Part shown: in pieces, positions 6,934 to 13,190 of the stretch
Position numbering within the stretch: position 1 is the first letter of the stretch
How the letters are laid out: each line of letters opens with the position of its first letter
Assembly (NCBI GenBank): GCA_013043915.1
Contig: JABEVH010000120.1
Span: 1 to 13,190 of the forward strand
Reading direction: 5' to 3'
Source: Pseudomonadales bacterium
GTDB taxonomy: Bacteria > Pseudomonadota > Gammaproteobacteria > Pseudomonadales > Moraxellaceae
DNA length: 13,190 nt
The notes under the pieces: model-generated
Seen by the model: only the letters and a program-made list of their open reading frames with translations
Database searches by the model: none
What the model was told of the DNA's origin: nothing
Translations under genes and position numbers: made by a program

Positions 6934-8390
6934 ATAAGCCTCGTTATCTGGCAGGAGTAGTGGCCTTGATTCTGGCCGGTTGCTCCTTCGCTCCTGCCTA
7001 CCATGCCCCCCAGACATCCGTACCTGCCCAGTTTAAGGAAAATGGTGATTGGGCGGCGGGAAAACCAGAAGATGCTGCTCCTAAGGGTGCTTGGTGGCAG
7101 GCGTTTGGTGATGCACAATTAAATCAATTGGAAACCAGCCTGAATGCCAGCAACCCTACCTTGCAGGCAGCCTTGGCTCACTATGATGCGGTTCGCGATA
7201 TTCTGGTGCAAACGCGTGCCAGTCTATTTCCCGATGTATTTGGCTTAGGCAGCCTCAGCAGGAACCGTCAGTCGGTGAACCGCCCCTTGCGCGGCGGCAA
7301 TGAACCCAATATCTATTCTTCTAATCTGTTGGGCGGGGGTATTTCCTACGAGTTGGATTTATGGGGCAATGTACGCAACCAGGTACAGGCTGCACTGGCG
7401 ACGACCCAGGCGCAGGCTGCTTTGTTGGCTAATGCTCAGTTAAGTTTGCAATCACAATTGGCTTCTGACTATCTATCCTTACGTGGCCTTGATAGAGAAG
7501 CTCATGTGCTCGATGAAGACATTACGGCTTTTAGCGTGTCTTATCGCATTACGCGTGACCGTTATCTAGGTGGAATTGCTTCAGGTCTGGATGTGAGTAG
7601 AGCTCAGACCCAGTTGGAGTCCGTTAAGGCGTTGCGTGATAATTTAACCGGTCGTCGTGCTGTGCTGGAACATGCGATCGCTGTGTTGACCGGTAATAAT
7701 CCCAGCACTTTTCATGTAGCGGTGGCCAGTGGTATGGTGCCTATACCTAAGATTCCTGTGGGCATTCCTTCTAAGTTATTGCAAAGACGGCCTGACGTTG
7801 CGGCGGCTGAGCGTAGTCTCTTTGCAGCTAATGCCCTGATAGGGGTAGCCAAAGCAGCTTACTTTCCTAACCTGACCTTGGATGCTGTTGGTGGTTATGA
7901 AAGCACAGGGCCTGGTCACTGGTTGACCTCTCCTAATCTTTTTTGGAGTTTAGGTCCTAGTTTTCTGGTGCAAATTTTTGATGCTAATGCCATCAAGGCT
8001 CAGGTGGCTCAGGCTAAGGCCAATTATGTGTCTAAAACCGCTGATTATCGCAATACGGTGTTGAATGCTTTTCGTGAGGTAGAAGATCAGATGGCCCTAC
8101 TCAATAGCGAAGGTATAGAGGCTGCTGACTCTGCGGCTGCAACCCAAGCTGCCCAACAAACCACACACCTGGCCTTTATTCAGTACAGGGAAGGCGCGGT
8201 CAATTATCTTGAAGTCATGATTGCCCAGGCTACTGAGCTGCAGGCCGAACAGATTGATATTGCATTGCAAACTCGGCGTATGGTGGATACGGTTAATCTG
8301 ATTCGATCCTTAGGTGGAAGTTGGCAACAAAAAGATCTACCTAGCGAAAACTCCTTATCGACACAAAAAGTTGTTGAATCGCATACCTAA
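6930..8390 (+). CDS. RND efflux outer-membrane factor lipoprotein (NodT/OprM family)
   Basis: This 486-residue TolC-like channel provides the outer-membrane exit duct of the pump. The signal peptide ends in a lipobox LAGC (15-18), so Cys18 should be lipidated. The duplicated OEP structure is evident: the first half has PTLQAALAHYDAVRD, YELDLWGNVRNQV and ASDYLSLRGLDRE; the second has LLQRRPDVAAAERSLFAANALIGVAKAAYFPNLTL and ANYVSKTADYRNTVLNAFREVEDQMALL. The long Ala/Gln-rich helices typical of the periplasmic tunnel are present. Length is normal for the family. Its ATG overlaps the adaptor TGA as ATGA, with GGAGGAAA directly upstream, so it is translationally coupled. It is the last gene of the operon, and a hairpin at 8401-8435 follows 10 bp after the stop. 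Confidence 0.95.
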   Translation: MNKPRYLAGVVALILAGCSFAPAYHAPQTSVPAQFKENGDWAAGKPEDAAPKGAWWQAFGDAQLNQLETSLNASNPTLQAALAHYDAVRDILVQTRASLFPDVFGLGSLSRNRQSVNRPLRGGNEPNIYSSNLLGGGISYELDLWGNVRNQVQAALATTQAQAALLANAQLSLQSQLASDYLSLRGLDREAHVLDEDITAFSVSYRITRDRYLGGIASGLDVSRAQTQLESVKALRDNLTGRRAVLEHAIAVLTGNNPSTFHVAVASGMVPIPKIPVGIPSKLLQRRPDVAAAERSLFAANALIGVAKAAYFPNLTLDAVGGYESTGPGHWLTSPNLFWSLGPSFLVQIFDANAIKAQVAQAKANYVSKTADYRNTVLNAFREVEDQMALLNSEGIEAADSAAATQAAQQTTHLAFIQYREGAVNYLEVMIAQATELQAEQIDIALQTRRMVDTVNLIRSLGGSWQQKDLPSENSLSTQKVVESHT

Positions 8391-8400
8391 GTCTATCTGG

Positions 8401-8435
8401 AAAGGGAGCTACGTCAGCTGGCCGTAGCCCCCTTT
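8401..8435 (+). terminator. Hairpin after the efflux operon, probable terminator
   Basis: AAAGGG-A-GCTACG (8401-8413) pairs with CGTAGC-C-CCCTTT (8423-8435), giving a 13-position stem with one A/C mismatch and a 9-base loop. It starts 10 bp after the channel gene stop. No run of T follows immediately (the nearest T-rich stretch begins about 20 bases later). It may be a weak intrinsic terminator or a 3'-end-protecting stem with read-through. Confidence 0.55.
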
Positions 8436-8486
8436 ATCGGCTTAACCCCTCTGATTTTAATCAATTTTTAATTCTTTTTATGGATT

Positions 8487-8503
8487 TGCACTAAATAAGT
8501 GCA
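8487..8503. repeat. 6-bp inverted repeat upstream of the Pho box
   Basis: TGCACT (8487-8492) and AGTGCA (8498-8503) are exact reverse complements around AAATA, lying 10 bp upstream of the predicted PhoB site. It could be a second operator for the porin gene; the repeat is short, so chance is possible. Confidence 0.3.
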
Positions 8504-8512
8504 TAAAATCAG

Positions 8513-8546
8513 CTGTCATCATTTTGTCATATAACAACATTAGGAT
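8513..8546 (+). promoter_or_regulatory. PhoB-dependent promoter (Pho box plus -10) of the porin gene
   Basis: CTGTCAT (8513-8519), a 4-bp spacer CATT, and TTGTCAT (8524-8530) form the 7-4-7 direct repeat of an E. coli-type Pho box. Only the first base of the second repeat departs from CTGTCAT. Ten bases later comes a -10-like TAGGAT (8541-8546), the same spacing as in the E. coli phoA promoter, where the Pho box takes the place of the -35 box. Transcription would start near 8553, leaving a leader of about 68 bases before the porin ATG. The match is seen in the sequence; induction by phosphate starvation is inference. Confidence 0.72.
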
Positions 8547-8557
8547 GCCTTTCGGAC

Positions 8558-8588
8558 GCAGAACTGCAACTAATTGAGCGAGTTCTGC
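8558..8588 (+). promoter_or_regulatory. 5'-UTR stem-loop of the porin mRNA
   Basis: GCAGAACT (8558-8565) and AGTTCTGC (8581-8588) form a perfect 8-bp stem with a 15-base loop. It begins about five bases after the predicted transcription start and ends 22 bases before the ribosome site. A hairpin near the 5' end is known to stabilise other outer-membrane protein mRNAs such as ompA. That role is inferred here from position only. Confidence 0.45.
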
Positions 8589-8620
8589 TACGGAATGTTA
8601 CCAACGAAATGAGGAATCCA

Positions 8621-10063
8621 ATGAAACTTAATGCCCTATACTCTGCCGTTGCGCTGAGCCTAAGCTTAGGCTGTGTTGCCCATGCCGATGAAATGATTCA
8701 GAAGGCTGAACAGGACATCAACTTAACCGGTAACGGTGCAAGCATTAACTTGGGCGCCGTCCGTATGACGATTGGTGGCTTCCTGGCAGCTGAAACCGGA
8801 TATAGCAACCGCGGTCAAGAAGCTGATATCACTTCCAGCTTTTCACCGATTTGGCAGAATAATCCTGCGTACTATATGAGCGATTATCGCATGACTGCTC
8901 GTCAGAGCCGTCTGACCATGTTATTCCAAGGTCCACATATGGATAATGGTTCACGCGTTGAATCCTACTGGGAGGGTGACTTCCTGGGTGCAGCGGGTAC
9001 AGCTAATTCCAAGGAAAGCAACAGCTATACCCCACGTGTACGTCAACTCTTTGTTGATTATCAAACTGACGAGGGTTTCCAATTGTTAGCAGGTCAAGCC
9101 TGGTCACTGGTTACTCAGGACACCAAAGGCATTTCTGCTCGCAGCGAAAACGTACCCTTAACCATAGACGCGCAGTACGTACCTGGTTTCAACTGGACAC
9201 GTAATCCGCAGATTCGTCTGGTACAGAATCTGGGCATGTTCACAGTGGCTGCTTCTGCTGAAAATCCGCAAGCACTGCCGACCGCCTATGAAAACAATGG
9301 CACTAATCTAGGTCCTTACGGCGCAAGCGGTGGCTCCAATAATGGCATTACGACCTCATTGCCACCCGGGGCATTGATGAATCCCAATACCACCTATTCA
9401 ACCGACGGCTTGCCTGATTTTGTCGCCAAAGTGGCTTTTGAACCCGGTTATGGTCACTATGAACTGTTGGCGTTGTCACGTGGCTTCCGTGATCGTATCA
9501 ACCAGAATACCTCAGCAGGTGTTGCAGGTGGTTCCAATGCTCAAGTCCGTGCCAACAGCGTTGGTGGCAGCTTGTTGATCCCTGTATTGCCCAAGGTTGT
9601 TGATTTTCAGGCCAGTTTCTTGACGGGTCAGGGTATCGGTCGTTACGATTCTTCGCAGTTGAATGACTATACATTGTCTGCAAATGGTTCACCCAGTGCT
9701 TTGAAAGAAACTTCCTTGCTGTTTGGTCTGGTAGCTCACCCGATGCACGGCCTGGATCTGTATGCTTATGAAGGCGAACAGAAGGTTAACAACACGGACT
9801 ATTACCAGACGGGCACGACATACGGTGGTTATGGTGCACCAAACTGCTCAGCCACAGCCTTTACCTGTAACGTCTCGAAAGTTCAGCAGTTCACCTTTGG
9901 TGGCTGGTACAAGGCTTATCAGGGTCACATGGGTTATGTAGCTACTGGTTTGCAGTACTCGCATACCAACTACAGTACCTTTGCCAATTCTGCTGGTCAG
10001 GCTCCAACATCCAGCATGAACGTTATCATGGCATCCCTGCGTTTCTATCCGTTCGCCATGTAA
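8621..10063 (+). CDS. Outer-membrane porin, putatively phosphate-regulated
   Basis: This 480-residue protein has a Sec signal peptide (MKLNALYSAVALSLSLGCVAHA, likely cut after Ala22). The mature chain has the alternating aromatic/polar pattern of a beta-barrel: MTIGGFLAAETGYS, ARQSRLTMLFQGP, RVESYWEGDFLG, RQLFVDYQTDEGFQLLAGQAW and QQFTFGGWYKAY. The first strands and the LLAGQAWSL region resemble general and DcaP-like porins, but there is no N-terminal coiled coil as in DcaP, so I give only the fold. Two cysteines (409 and 416) sit in one apparent loop and could form a disulfide. The C-terminus reads SLRFYPFAM, two residues past the usual terminal aromatic. The ATG at 8621 is chosen over one at 8609 because GAGGA (8611-8615) precedes it. 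A Pho box lies upstream and a strong terminator follows. The solute is unknown; phosphate or phosphorylated compounds are suggested only by the promoter. Confidence 0.85.
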   Translation: MKLNALYSAVALSLSLGCVAHADEMIQKAEQDINLTGNGASINLGAVRMTIGGFLAAETGYSNRGQEADITSSFSPIWQNNPAYYMSDYRMTARQSRLTMLFQGPHMDNGSRVESYWEGDFLGAAGTANSKESNSYTPRVRQLFVDYQTDEGFQLLAGQAWSLVTQDTKGISARSENVPLTIDAQYVPGFNWTRNPQIRLVQNLGMFTVAASAENPQALPTAYENNGTNLGPYGASGGSNNGITTSLPPGALMNPNTTYSTDGLPDFVAKVAFEPGYGHYELLALSRGFRDRINQNTSAGVAGGSNAQVRANSVGGSLLIPVLPKVVDFQASFLTGQGIGRYDSSQLNDYTLSANGSPSALKETSLLFGLVAHPMHGLDLYAYEGEQKVNNTDYYQTGTTYGGYGAPNCSATAFTCNVSKVQQFTFGGWYKAYQGHMGYVATGLQYSHTNYSTFANSAGQAPTSSMNVIMASLRFYPFAM

Positions 10064-10074
10064 GGCTGCATGAA

Positions 10075-10099
10075 GAGGGAGGAGTTATATCACTCCCTC
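10075..10099. repeat. Inverted repeat preceding the porin terminator
   Basis: GAGGGAG (10075-10081) pairs with CTCCCTC (10093-10099) around an 11-base loop; an alternative pairing uses GGAGT/ACTCC (10081-10085 with 10092-10096). It begins 11 bp after the porin stop and just before the main terminator, so the transcript probably ends in two tandem stems. Confidence 0.55.
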
Positions 10100-10104
10100 A
10101 GTTC

Positions 10105-10137
10105 AAAAACAGGACCCTAACAGGTCCTGTTTTTTTA
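10105..10137. terminator. Strong bidirectional intrinsic terminator
   Basis: AACAGGACC (10108-10116) and GGTCCTGTT (10123-10131) form a perfect 9-bp stem with a CTAACA loop, followed by a T-run through 10136. The A-run before the stem gives the minus strand a T-run too. The element can therefore stop both the porin transcript and the convergent hydrolase transcript, which ends at 10160. Confidence 0.9.
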
Positions 10138-10159
10138 TAACTTTAACAATAAGTTCTTT

Positions 10160-11071
10160 CTATACATGCCTGCCCAAGACCTTGTTGAAAAAGGTCAGCT
10201 GATCACGGCTGCTTTGCTGAAAACCAGCACCCACGTAGATATCAAAATGTCCCATATCATAATGTTTAACTTCAGCCAGTGAACCGATTTTTTTAGCCGT
10301 AGCCAAGGCGGCTTGAACGGGAGCGACACTATCACGATCACAGATCTGTAGCAGGGCAGGGCAATGTAACTTTCGAGCATAACGTATGGGACGATAAGCA
10401 GGCAGCATAGGAGCAAGCCTGGCAGCCATTTCGTTACGCCACTCGGCGGGTGCCAGACTATAATAGCCAGCATAGGCATCATCACTGCTCATGGCAGCAA
10501 GTTCTCCCGGCGGCGCCACCAAGGGAACATAGATAGGTGCACGTCCCCACAAGCTGCCAAGCTCATCCAGAATACCTAGGGCTGTCAGTTTGCCCAAAGC
10601 AGCAGGCCCTGCATATTTTAAGACGTTTAAGCAAGCAGCTAATCCATCCATCATGGGGCATTGTGCGGAAATCGCAGCTATATCGCCATCACGTGCTGCA
10701 GCTACCAGTACATGTCCTCCTGAAAAGGAGGAGCCCCACAGGGCGATTTTCTTGCTATCAACCCGAGTATGATGACGTGCAAAGGCAATAGCATGAGCCC
10801 AGTCTTGAAGTTGTTTACTGACTGATATGATCTGCCTGGGTTCACCGTCACTGGCTCCAAAGTGGCGATAATCAAAAAGCAACACGGCATAACCTGATTG
10901 AGCAAAATACTCGGCATAGGGTTCAAGAGCTGCATTACGCGTTCCTCCTAGACCATGGGCCATCACCATACAGGGCAGGGGGGTTGCTGATTCTGCAGGC
11001 TCATACCACCAGGCCCGGCAAACCAAGCCATCGCTATCAAAGGCCACATCCTTGCGTACAAAATTAGCCAT
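10160..11071 (-). CDS. Alpha/beta hydrolase (dienelactone hydrolase / S15 peptidase-like)
   Basis: This 303-residue protein has no signal peptide or membrane segment, so it is probably cytoplasmic. Features of the alpha/beta hydrolase fold are the oxyanion-hole motif AHGLGGTRN (38-46), LLFDYRHFGASDGEPR (64-79), the nucleophile elbow LWGSSFSGG (111-119) with Ser115, a probable acid Asp247 in CDRDSVAP, and His275 in MGHFDIY. The elbow reads G-S-S-F-S-G rather than strict GxSxG, as in several members of this group. A cap segment lies at about 145-225. The substrate is not predictable; an ester, amide or lactone bond is likely. The ATG is supported by a GGAAGAGGGA ribosome site 7-8 bases upstream. 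It is transcribed divergently from the methyltransferase gene and ends at a terminator shared with the porin. Confidence 0.9.
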   Translation of the reverse strand: MANFVRKDVAFDSDGLVCRAWWYEPAESATPLPCMVMAHGLGGTRNAALEPYAEYFAQSGYAVLLFDYRHFGASDGEPRQIISVSKQLQDWAHAIAFARHHTRVDSKKIALWGSSFSGGHVLVAAARDGDIAAISAQCPMMDGLAACLNVLKYAGPAALGKLTALGILDELGSLWGRAPIYVPLVAPPGELAAMSSDDAYAGYYSLAPAEWRNEMAARLAPMLPAYRPIRYARKLHCPALLQICDRDSVAPVQAALATAKKIGSLAEVKHYDMGHFDIYVGAGFQQSSRDQLTFFNKVLGRHV

Positions 11072-11104
11072 TGGGTGATCCCTCTTCCTTAAAATGGGGT
11101 TAAA

Positions 11105-11134
11105 AACATAGCATGACGAGTAGGAAATTGTCAG
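11105..11134 (-). promoter_or_regulatory. Predicted sigma70 promoter of the hydrolase gene
   Basis: Read on the minus strand, CTGACA (11134-11129) is a -35 box, followed by an 18-bp spacer and TATGTT (11110-11105) as -10. It lies about 35 bp before the hydrolase start. The hexamers are good but not perfect, and the -35 overlaps that of the divergent promoter. Confidence 0.45.
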
Positions 11135-11156
11135 TGATGTTTTGTCTGCTTAGGTA
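11128..11156 (+). promoter_or_regulatory. Predicted sigma70 promoter of the methyltransferase gene
   Basis: TTGTCA (11128-11133) serves as -35, followed by a 17-bp spacer and TAGGTA (11151-11156) as -10; a TATAGT just downstream (11155-11160) is an alternative -10 at poorer spacing. It lies about 36 bp before the methyltransferase ATG and is back-to-back with the hydrolase promoter. Confidence 0.4.
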
Positions 11157-11191
11157 TAGTGTGATCTAGCATTCATAGTGAGCCCATTATC

Positions 11192-12103
11192 ATGCTGCAA
11201 CATCGGAACGTGGATCAGCAACTTATCCCTGAAATTTTGCTGGCTCTGCCTGCATGGACTGATAGGGATAGTCTTGAACAGATAACTAACCAGGCGGTAG
11301 CGCGCTTACGTCGAGGCCGTCGAAATATAGCTAACTCACTGGGCTGGTTACAAAATGCGGAAGTCCGTCTTGATGACTGGATCCGTACCGATGTTGCTGA
11401 ATACCTGGATGATCCAGGATTTCCTGAAAAGCGGCGTGTTGGTATCGTACAATCGCTGCATCGCTTTAATCGGTGGGTTTTGGCTTATCAGCGGTTTTTT
11501 AATATGCTGAGGCCGTATTTGCTGCGTATTGAGCAACAACAGGGTAGGGCGGCACGCATTTTAGAGCTGGCCAGTGGGTCAGGGGAGTTCTCTTTAGCCT
11601 TAGCAAAAATTGCCCAGCATGCTGGCATGTCGCTATCCGTTACCGGGTCTGATTACTTTGTTGAACATGTAAATTCGTGTAAAAACAAGGCATTAAAACA
11701 AAATCTTAATGTTGAATTTAAGCAACTGAATGCCTTTGATCTATCAGGACTTCCTGAGCATTCTTATGATTTGGTTTTTGTTGCTCAGAGCATGCATCAT
11801 TTTACGCCCGGTCAGGTAGCCATGATGGTTCATCAGTCCATGCGTGTAGCCCAAACCGGGTTCATGGGAGTGGACGGGCAACGCTCATTGTCATTGTTCA
11901 CTATCGTACCTAGCGCAGGGGTACTGATGCGATCCACGGACTTCATTCATGATGCCTGGATCACCTTACGCAAATTTTATACAGAGTCTGAACTTGCTAT
12001 GATTGCTCAGATAGCTGCTCCTAAAGCCCAGGTTATTGCTCGTCGTAGTACCCTACCCGGATATTCAATTTTGACGGTCATGCATCCGGAAAATAATGCT
12101 TGA
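11192..12103 (+). CDS. Class I SAM-dependent methyltransferase
   Basis: This 303-residue soluble protein has a Rossmann-fold methyltransferase core from about residue 120. Motif I is ILELASGSGEF (123-133), the acidic end of the second strand is TGSDYF (151-156), Asp183 in NAFDL fits the adenine-side position, and SYDLVFVAQSMHHF (191-204) is the motif IV strand. The first 115 residues, rich in Arg and Trp, belong to no domain I recognise and may select the substrate. Methylation of a small molecule or lipid is as likely as of a macromolecule. An AGTGAG element 9 bases before the ATG is a modest ribosome site. It diverges from the hydrolase gene and is followed after 79 bp by the RIO kinase gene, possibly in the same transcript. 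Confidence 0.85.
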   Translation: MLQHRNVDQQLIPEILLALPAWTDRDSLEQITNQAVARLRRGRRNIANSLGWLQNAEVRLDDWIRTDVAEYLDDPGFPEKRRVGIVQSLHRFNRWVLAYQRFFNMLRPYLLRIEQQQGRAARILELASGSGEFSLALAKIAQHAGMSLSVTGSDYFVEHVNSCKNKALKQNLNVEFKQLNAFDLSGLPEHSYDLVFVAQSMHHFTPGQVAMMVHQSMRVAQTGFMGVDGQRSLSLFTIVPSAGVLMRSTDFIHDAWITLRKFYTESELAMIAQIAAPKAQVIARRSTLPGYSILTVMHPENNA

Positions 12104-12182
12104 TTCTGGAATAGGTTGTTTTTCTGGCAAAACCTGACAGAATAGGAACATCGTCATGTTTGGAGCGACCTGATAACGTTTT

Positions 12183-13052
12183 ATGAAGACACCTAAACAA
12201 CTAGAACCCCTGGTCGCCGATGGTTTGGTCGATGAGGTGATAGGTTCGCTCAAAAGTGGTAAAGAAGCAGCAGTCTATCTGGTGCGTTCTCGCGGCAAGG
12301 TATGCTGTGCCAAGGTTTACAAGGAAGCCTCACACCGCAGTTTTAAACAGGCGGTTCAATATCGAGAAGGGCGCAAGGTTCGTAACAGTCGCCAAGCGCG
12401 TGCTATGGAAAAGGGGTCTCGTTACGGCCGACAGGAACAAGAAAGCGCCTGGCAAAATGCTGAAGTATCAGCACTTTACCGGCTGCAGGCGGCTGGCGTG
12501 CGTGTTCCTGAACCTTACGGATTTTATGATGGTGTCTTGCTGATGGAGATGATCAGCGACGAACAGGGTGATCCGGCACCACGTCTCAATGATGTCCTAG
12601 AAATGTCTGTAGAACAGGCATTGGACTATCACGCTCGTATGATGCGAGAAATTGTGCGCATGCTGTGCGCTGGATTAGTGCATGGTGATTTGTCTGAGTA
12701 CAATGTCCTCATGGATGCGCAAGGCCCTGTCATCATCGATTTACCCCAGGCCGTTGATGCTGCCGGAAATCTGCATGCCAACAGAATGCTTCTACGCGAT
12801 GTTGGCAATATGACTGCCTATTTTTCTCGTTTTGCTCCTGAACTGCAGCCTACTCGTTATGGTGAAGAACTGTGGTCAGCTTATGAGTCTGGCATACTAA
12901 CTCCTGAGTTTACGTTGACCGGAACCTTCCAGGAGAAACGGAGTTATGTCGATGTTGATGGTGTTCTGAGAGAGATCAGTGATGCGCTGGCAGAAGAGCA
13001 AGCGCGTCAGCGTGCCCGCAGTGATGCAGCTTCAGGTCGAGAAATGGTGTAG
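12183..13052 (+). CDS. RIO-family atypical serine protein kinase (RIO1-like)
   Basis: This 289-residue cytoplasmic kinase has the RIO signatures: a flexible ATP loop LKSGKEAAVYLV (23-34), ATP-binding Lys44 in CAKVYK, a hinge at LLMEMI (119-124), catalytic Asp169 in VHGDLSEYNVLM (166-177), and metal-binding Asp186 in IIDLPQAVD (184-192). RIO kinases act in ribosome maturation in eukaryotes and archaea; their bacterial targets are poorly known. The start is constrained because the in-frame TAA at 12174-12176 leaves ATG 12183 as the first usable start, and the N-terminus fits the family (PLVADGLVDEVI). No good ribosome site is seen: the nearest GGAG (12161-12164) is about 18 bases upstream, so translation may be weak. 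The C-terminal tail (about 265-289) is charged and probably disordered. Confidence 0.93.
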   Translation: MKTPKQLEPLVADGLVDEVIGSLKSGKEAAVYLVRSRGKVCCAKVYKEASHRSFKQAVQYREGRKVRNSRQARAMEKGSRYGRQEQESAWQNAEVSALYRLQAAGVRVPEPYGFYDGVLLMEMISDEQGDPAPRLNDVLEMSVEQALDYHARMMREIVRMLCAGLVHGDLSEYNVLMDAQGPVIIDLPQAVDAAGNLHANRMLLRDVGNMTAYFSRFAPELQPTRYGEELWSAYESGILTPEFTLTGTFQEKRSYVDVDGVLREISDALAEEQARQRARSDAASGREMV

Positions 13053-13062
13053 TCATCTGTTC

Positions 13063-13188
13063 CTAAAAAGTTGTGCAAAGTTGCACATAGGATTTATCCG
13101 CACTTGGTTGACATGCTTGCGCATCCAACTCAAGCCTATTGACGCTCAGTTGCGCCGGAGACCGTGCTAGCAAGATGCGGCGTACCTC
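13063..13188 (-). CDS. Possible C-terminal end of a minus-strand gene running off the window
   Basis: On the minus strand one frame stays open for 41 codons from the right edge to a TAG at 13065-13063, while the other two are closed within 20 codons. The peptide (EVRRILLARSPAQLSVNRLE at its start) matches nothing I recognise. If real, it would be convergent with the RIO kinase gene, 10 bp apart. An open frame of this length can easily be chance. Confidence 0.2.
   Translation of the reverse strand, partial: EVRRILLARSPAQLSVNRLELDAQACQPSADKSYVQLCTTF
13072..13087. repeat. 16-bp palindrome after the RIO kinase gene
   Basis: TGTGCAA (13072-13078) and TTGCACA (13081-13087) are exact reverse complements separated by AG. 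It lies 20 bp after the kinase stop. There is no T-run, so it is not a classic terminator; it may be an operator for a gene beyond the window or a short transcript-end stem. Confidence 0.45.
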
Positions 13189-13190
13189 TC

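Noticed and set aside
10537..10791. 84-codon plus-strand frame opposite the alpha/beta hydrolase
   Set aside because: Antisense shadow of a gene with intact catalytic motifs.
13108..13113. TTGACA -35-like hexamer near the right edge
   Set aside because: No matching -10 hexamer at 16-18 bp; not called as a promoter.
1..13190. CRISPR arrays, tRNA/rRNA genes, insertion sequences, toxin-antitoxin or phage-defence genes
   Set aside because: Looked for and not seen: no regularly spaced repeats, no transposase or integrase motifs, and no cloverleaf-like segment.

Overview
The window looks like chromosomal DNA of a Gram-negative gammaproteobacterium. The signs are an RraA of the E. coli/Pseudomonas type, a complete RND/adaptor/TolC-like tripartite pump, an outer-membrane porin with a Sec signal, and a bacterial RIO kinase of the kind common in Pseudomonas and Halomonas relatives. 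Base composition is balanced, with good Shine-Dalgarno sites and no transposase, integrase, tRNA, rRNA or CRISPR array. I cannot name the genus. An Oceanospirillales/Pseudomonadales relative is a guess from gene content.

Layout. (1) 1-1010, plus strand: the tail of an unidentified gene, rraA, and a half-length TauE/SafE membrane protein, closely spaced. (2) 1014-2066, minus strand: a PAS-EAL protein, convergent with the previous gene (3 bp between stop codons), whose EAL domain has lost key catalytic positions. (3) 2067-2570: about 0.5 kb with no convincing gene but a clean inverted repeat. (4) 2571-8390, plus strand: an RND efflux operon in the order permease, adaptor, outer-membrane lipoprotein channel. 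Its genes are translationally coupled by 8-bp and 4-bp overlaps, and a hairpin follows the last gene. (5) 8391-10140: a porin gene behind what reads as a near-textbook PhoB-dependent promoter (Pho box, 10-bp spacing, -10), with a 5'-UTR stem-loop and a strong bidirectional terminator downstream. (6) 10160-12103: a minus-strand alpha/beta hydrolase and a plus-strand SAM methyltransferase diverging from a 120-bp gap in which the two predicted -35 boxes overlap. (7) 12183-13052: a RIO-type serine kinase. The last 138 bp hold a 16-bp palindrome and perhaps the end of a minus-strand gene.

How the parts work together. The pump genes form one machine spanning both membranes, and no dedicated regulator is encoded beside them. 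The porin has its own predicted phosphate-starvation promoter and is probably regulated apart from the pump. The other genes are individually recognisable but not obviously linked in one pathway. I see no clearly new multi-gene system. The most useful leads are the Pho-box porin, the probably inactive EAL domain, the RraA with an aldolase-type motif, and the divergent promoter pair.
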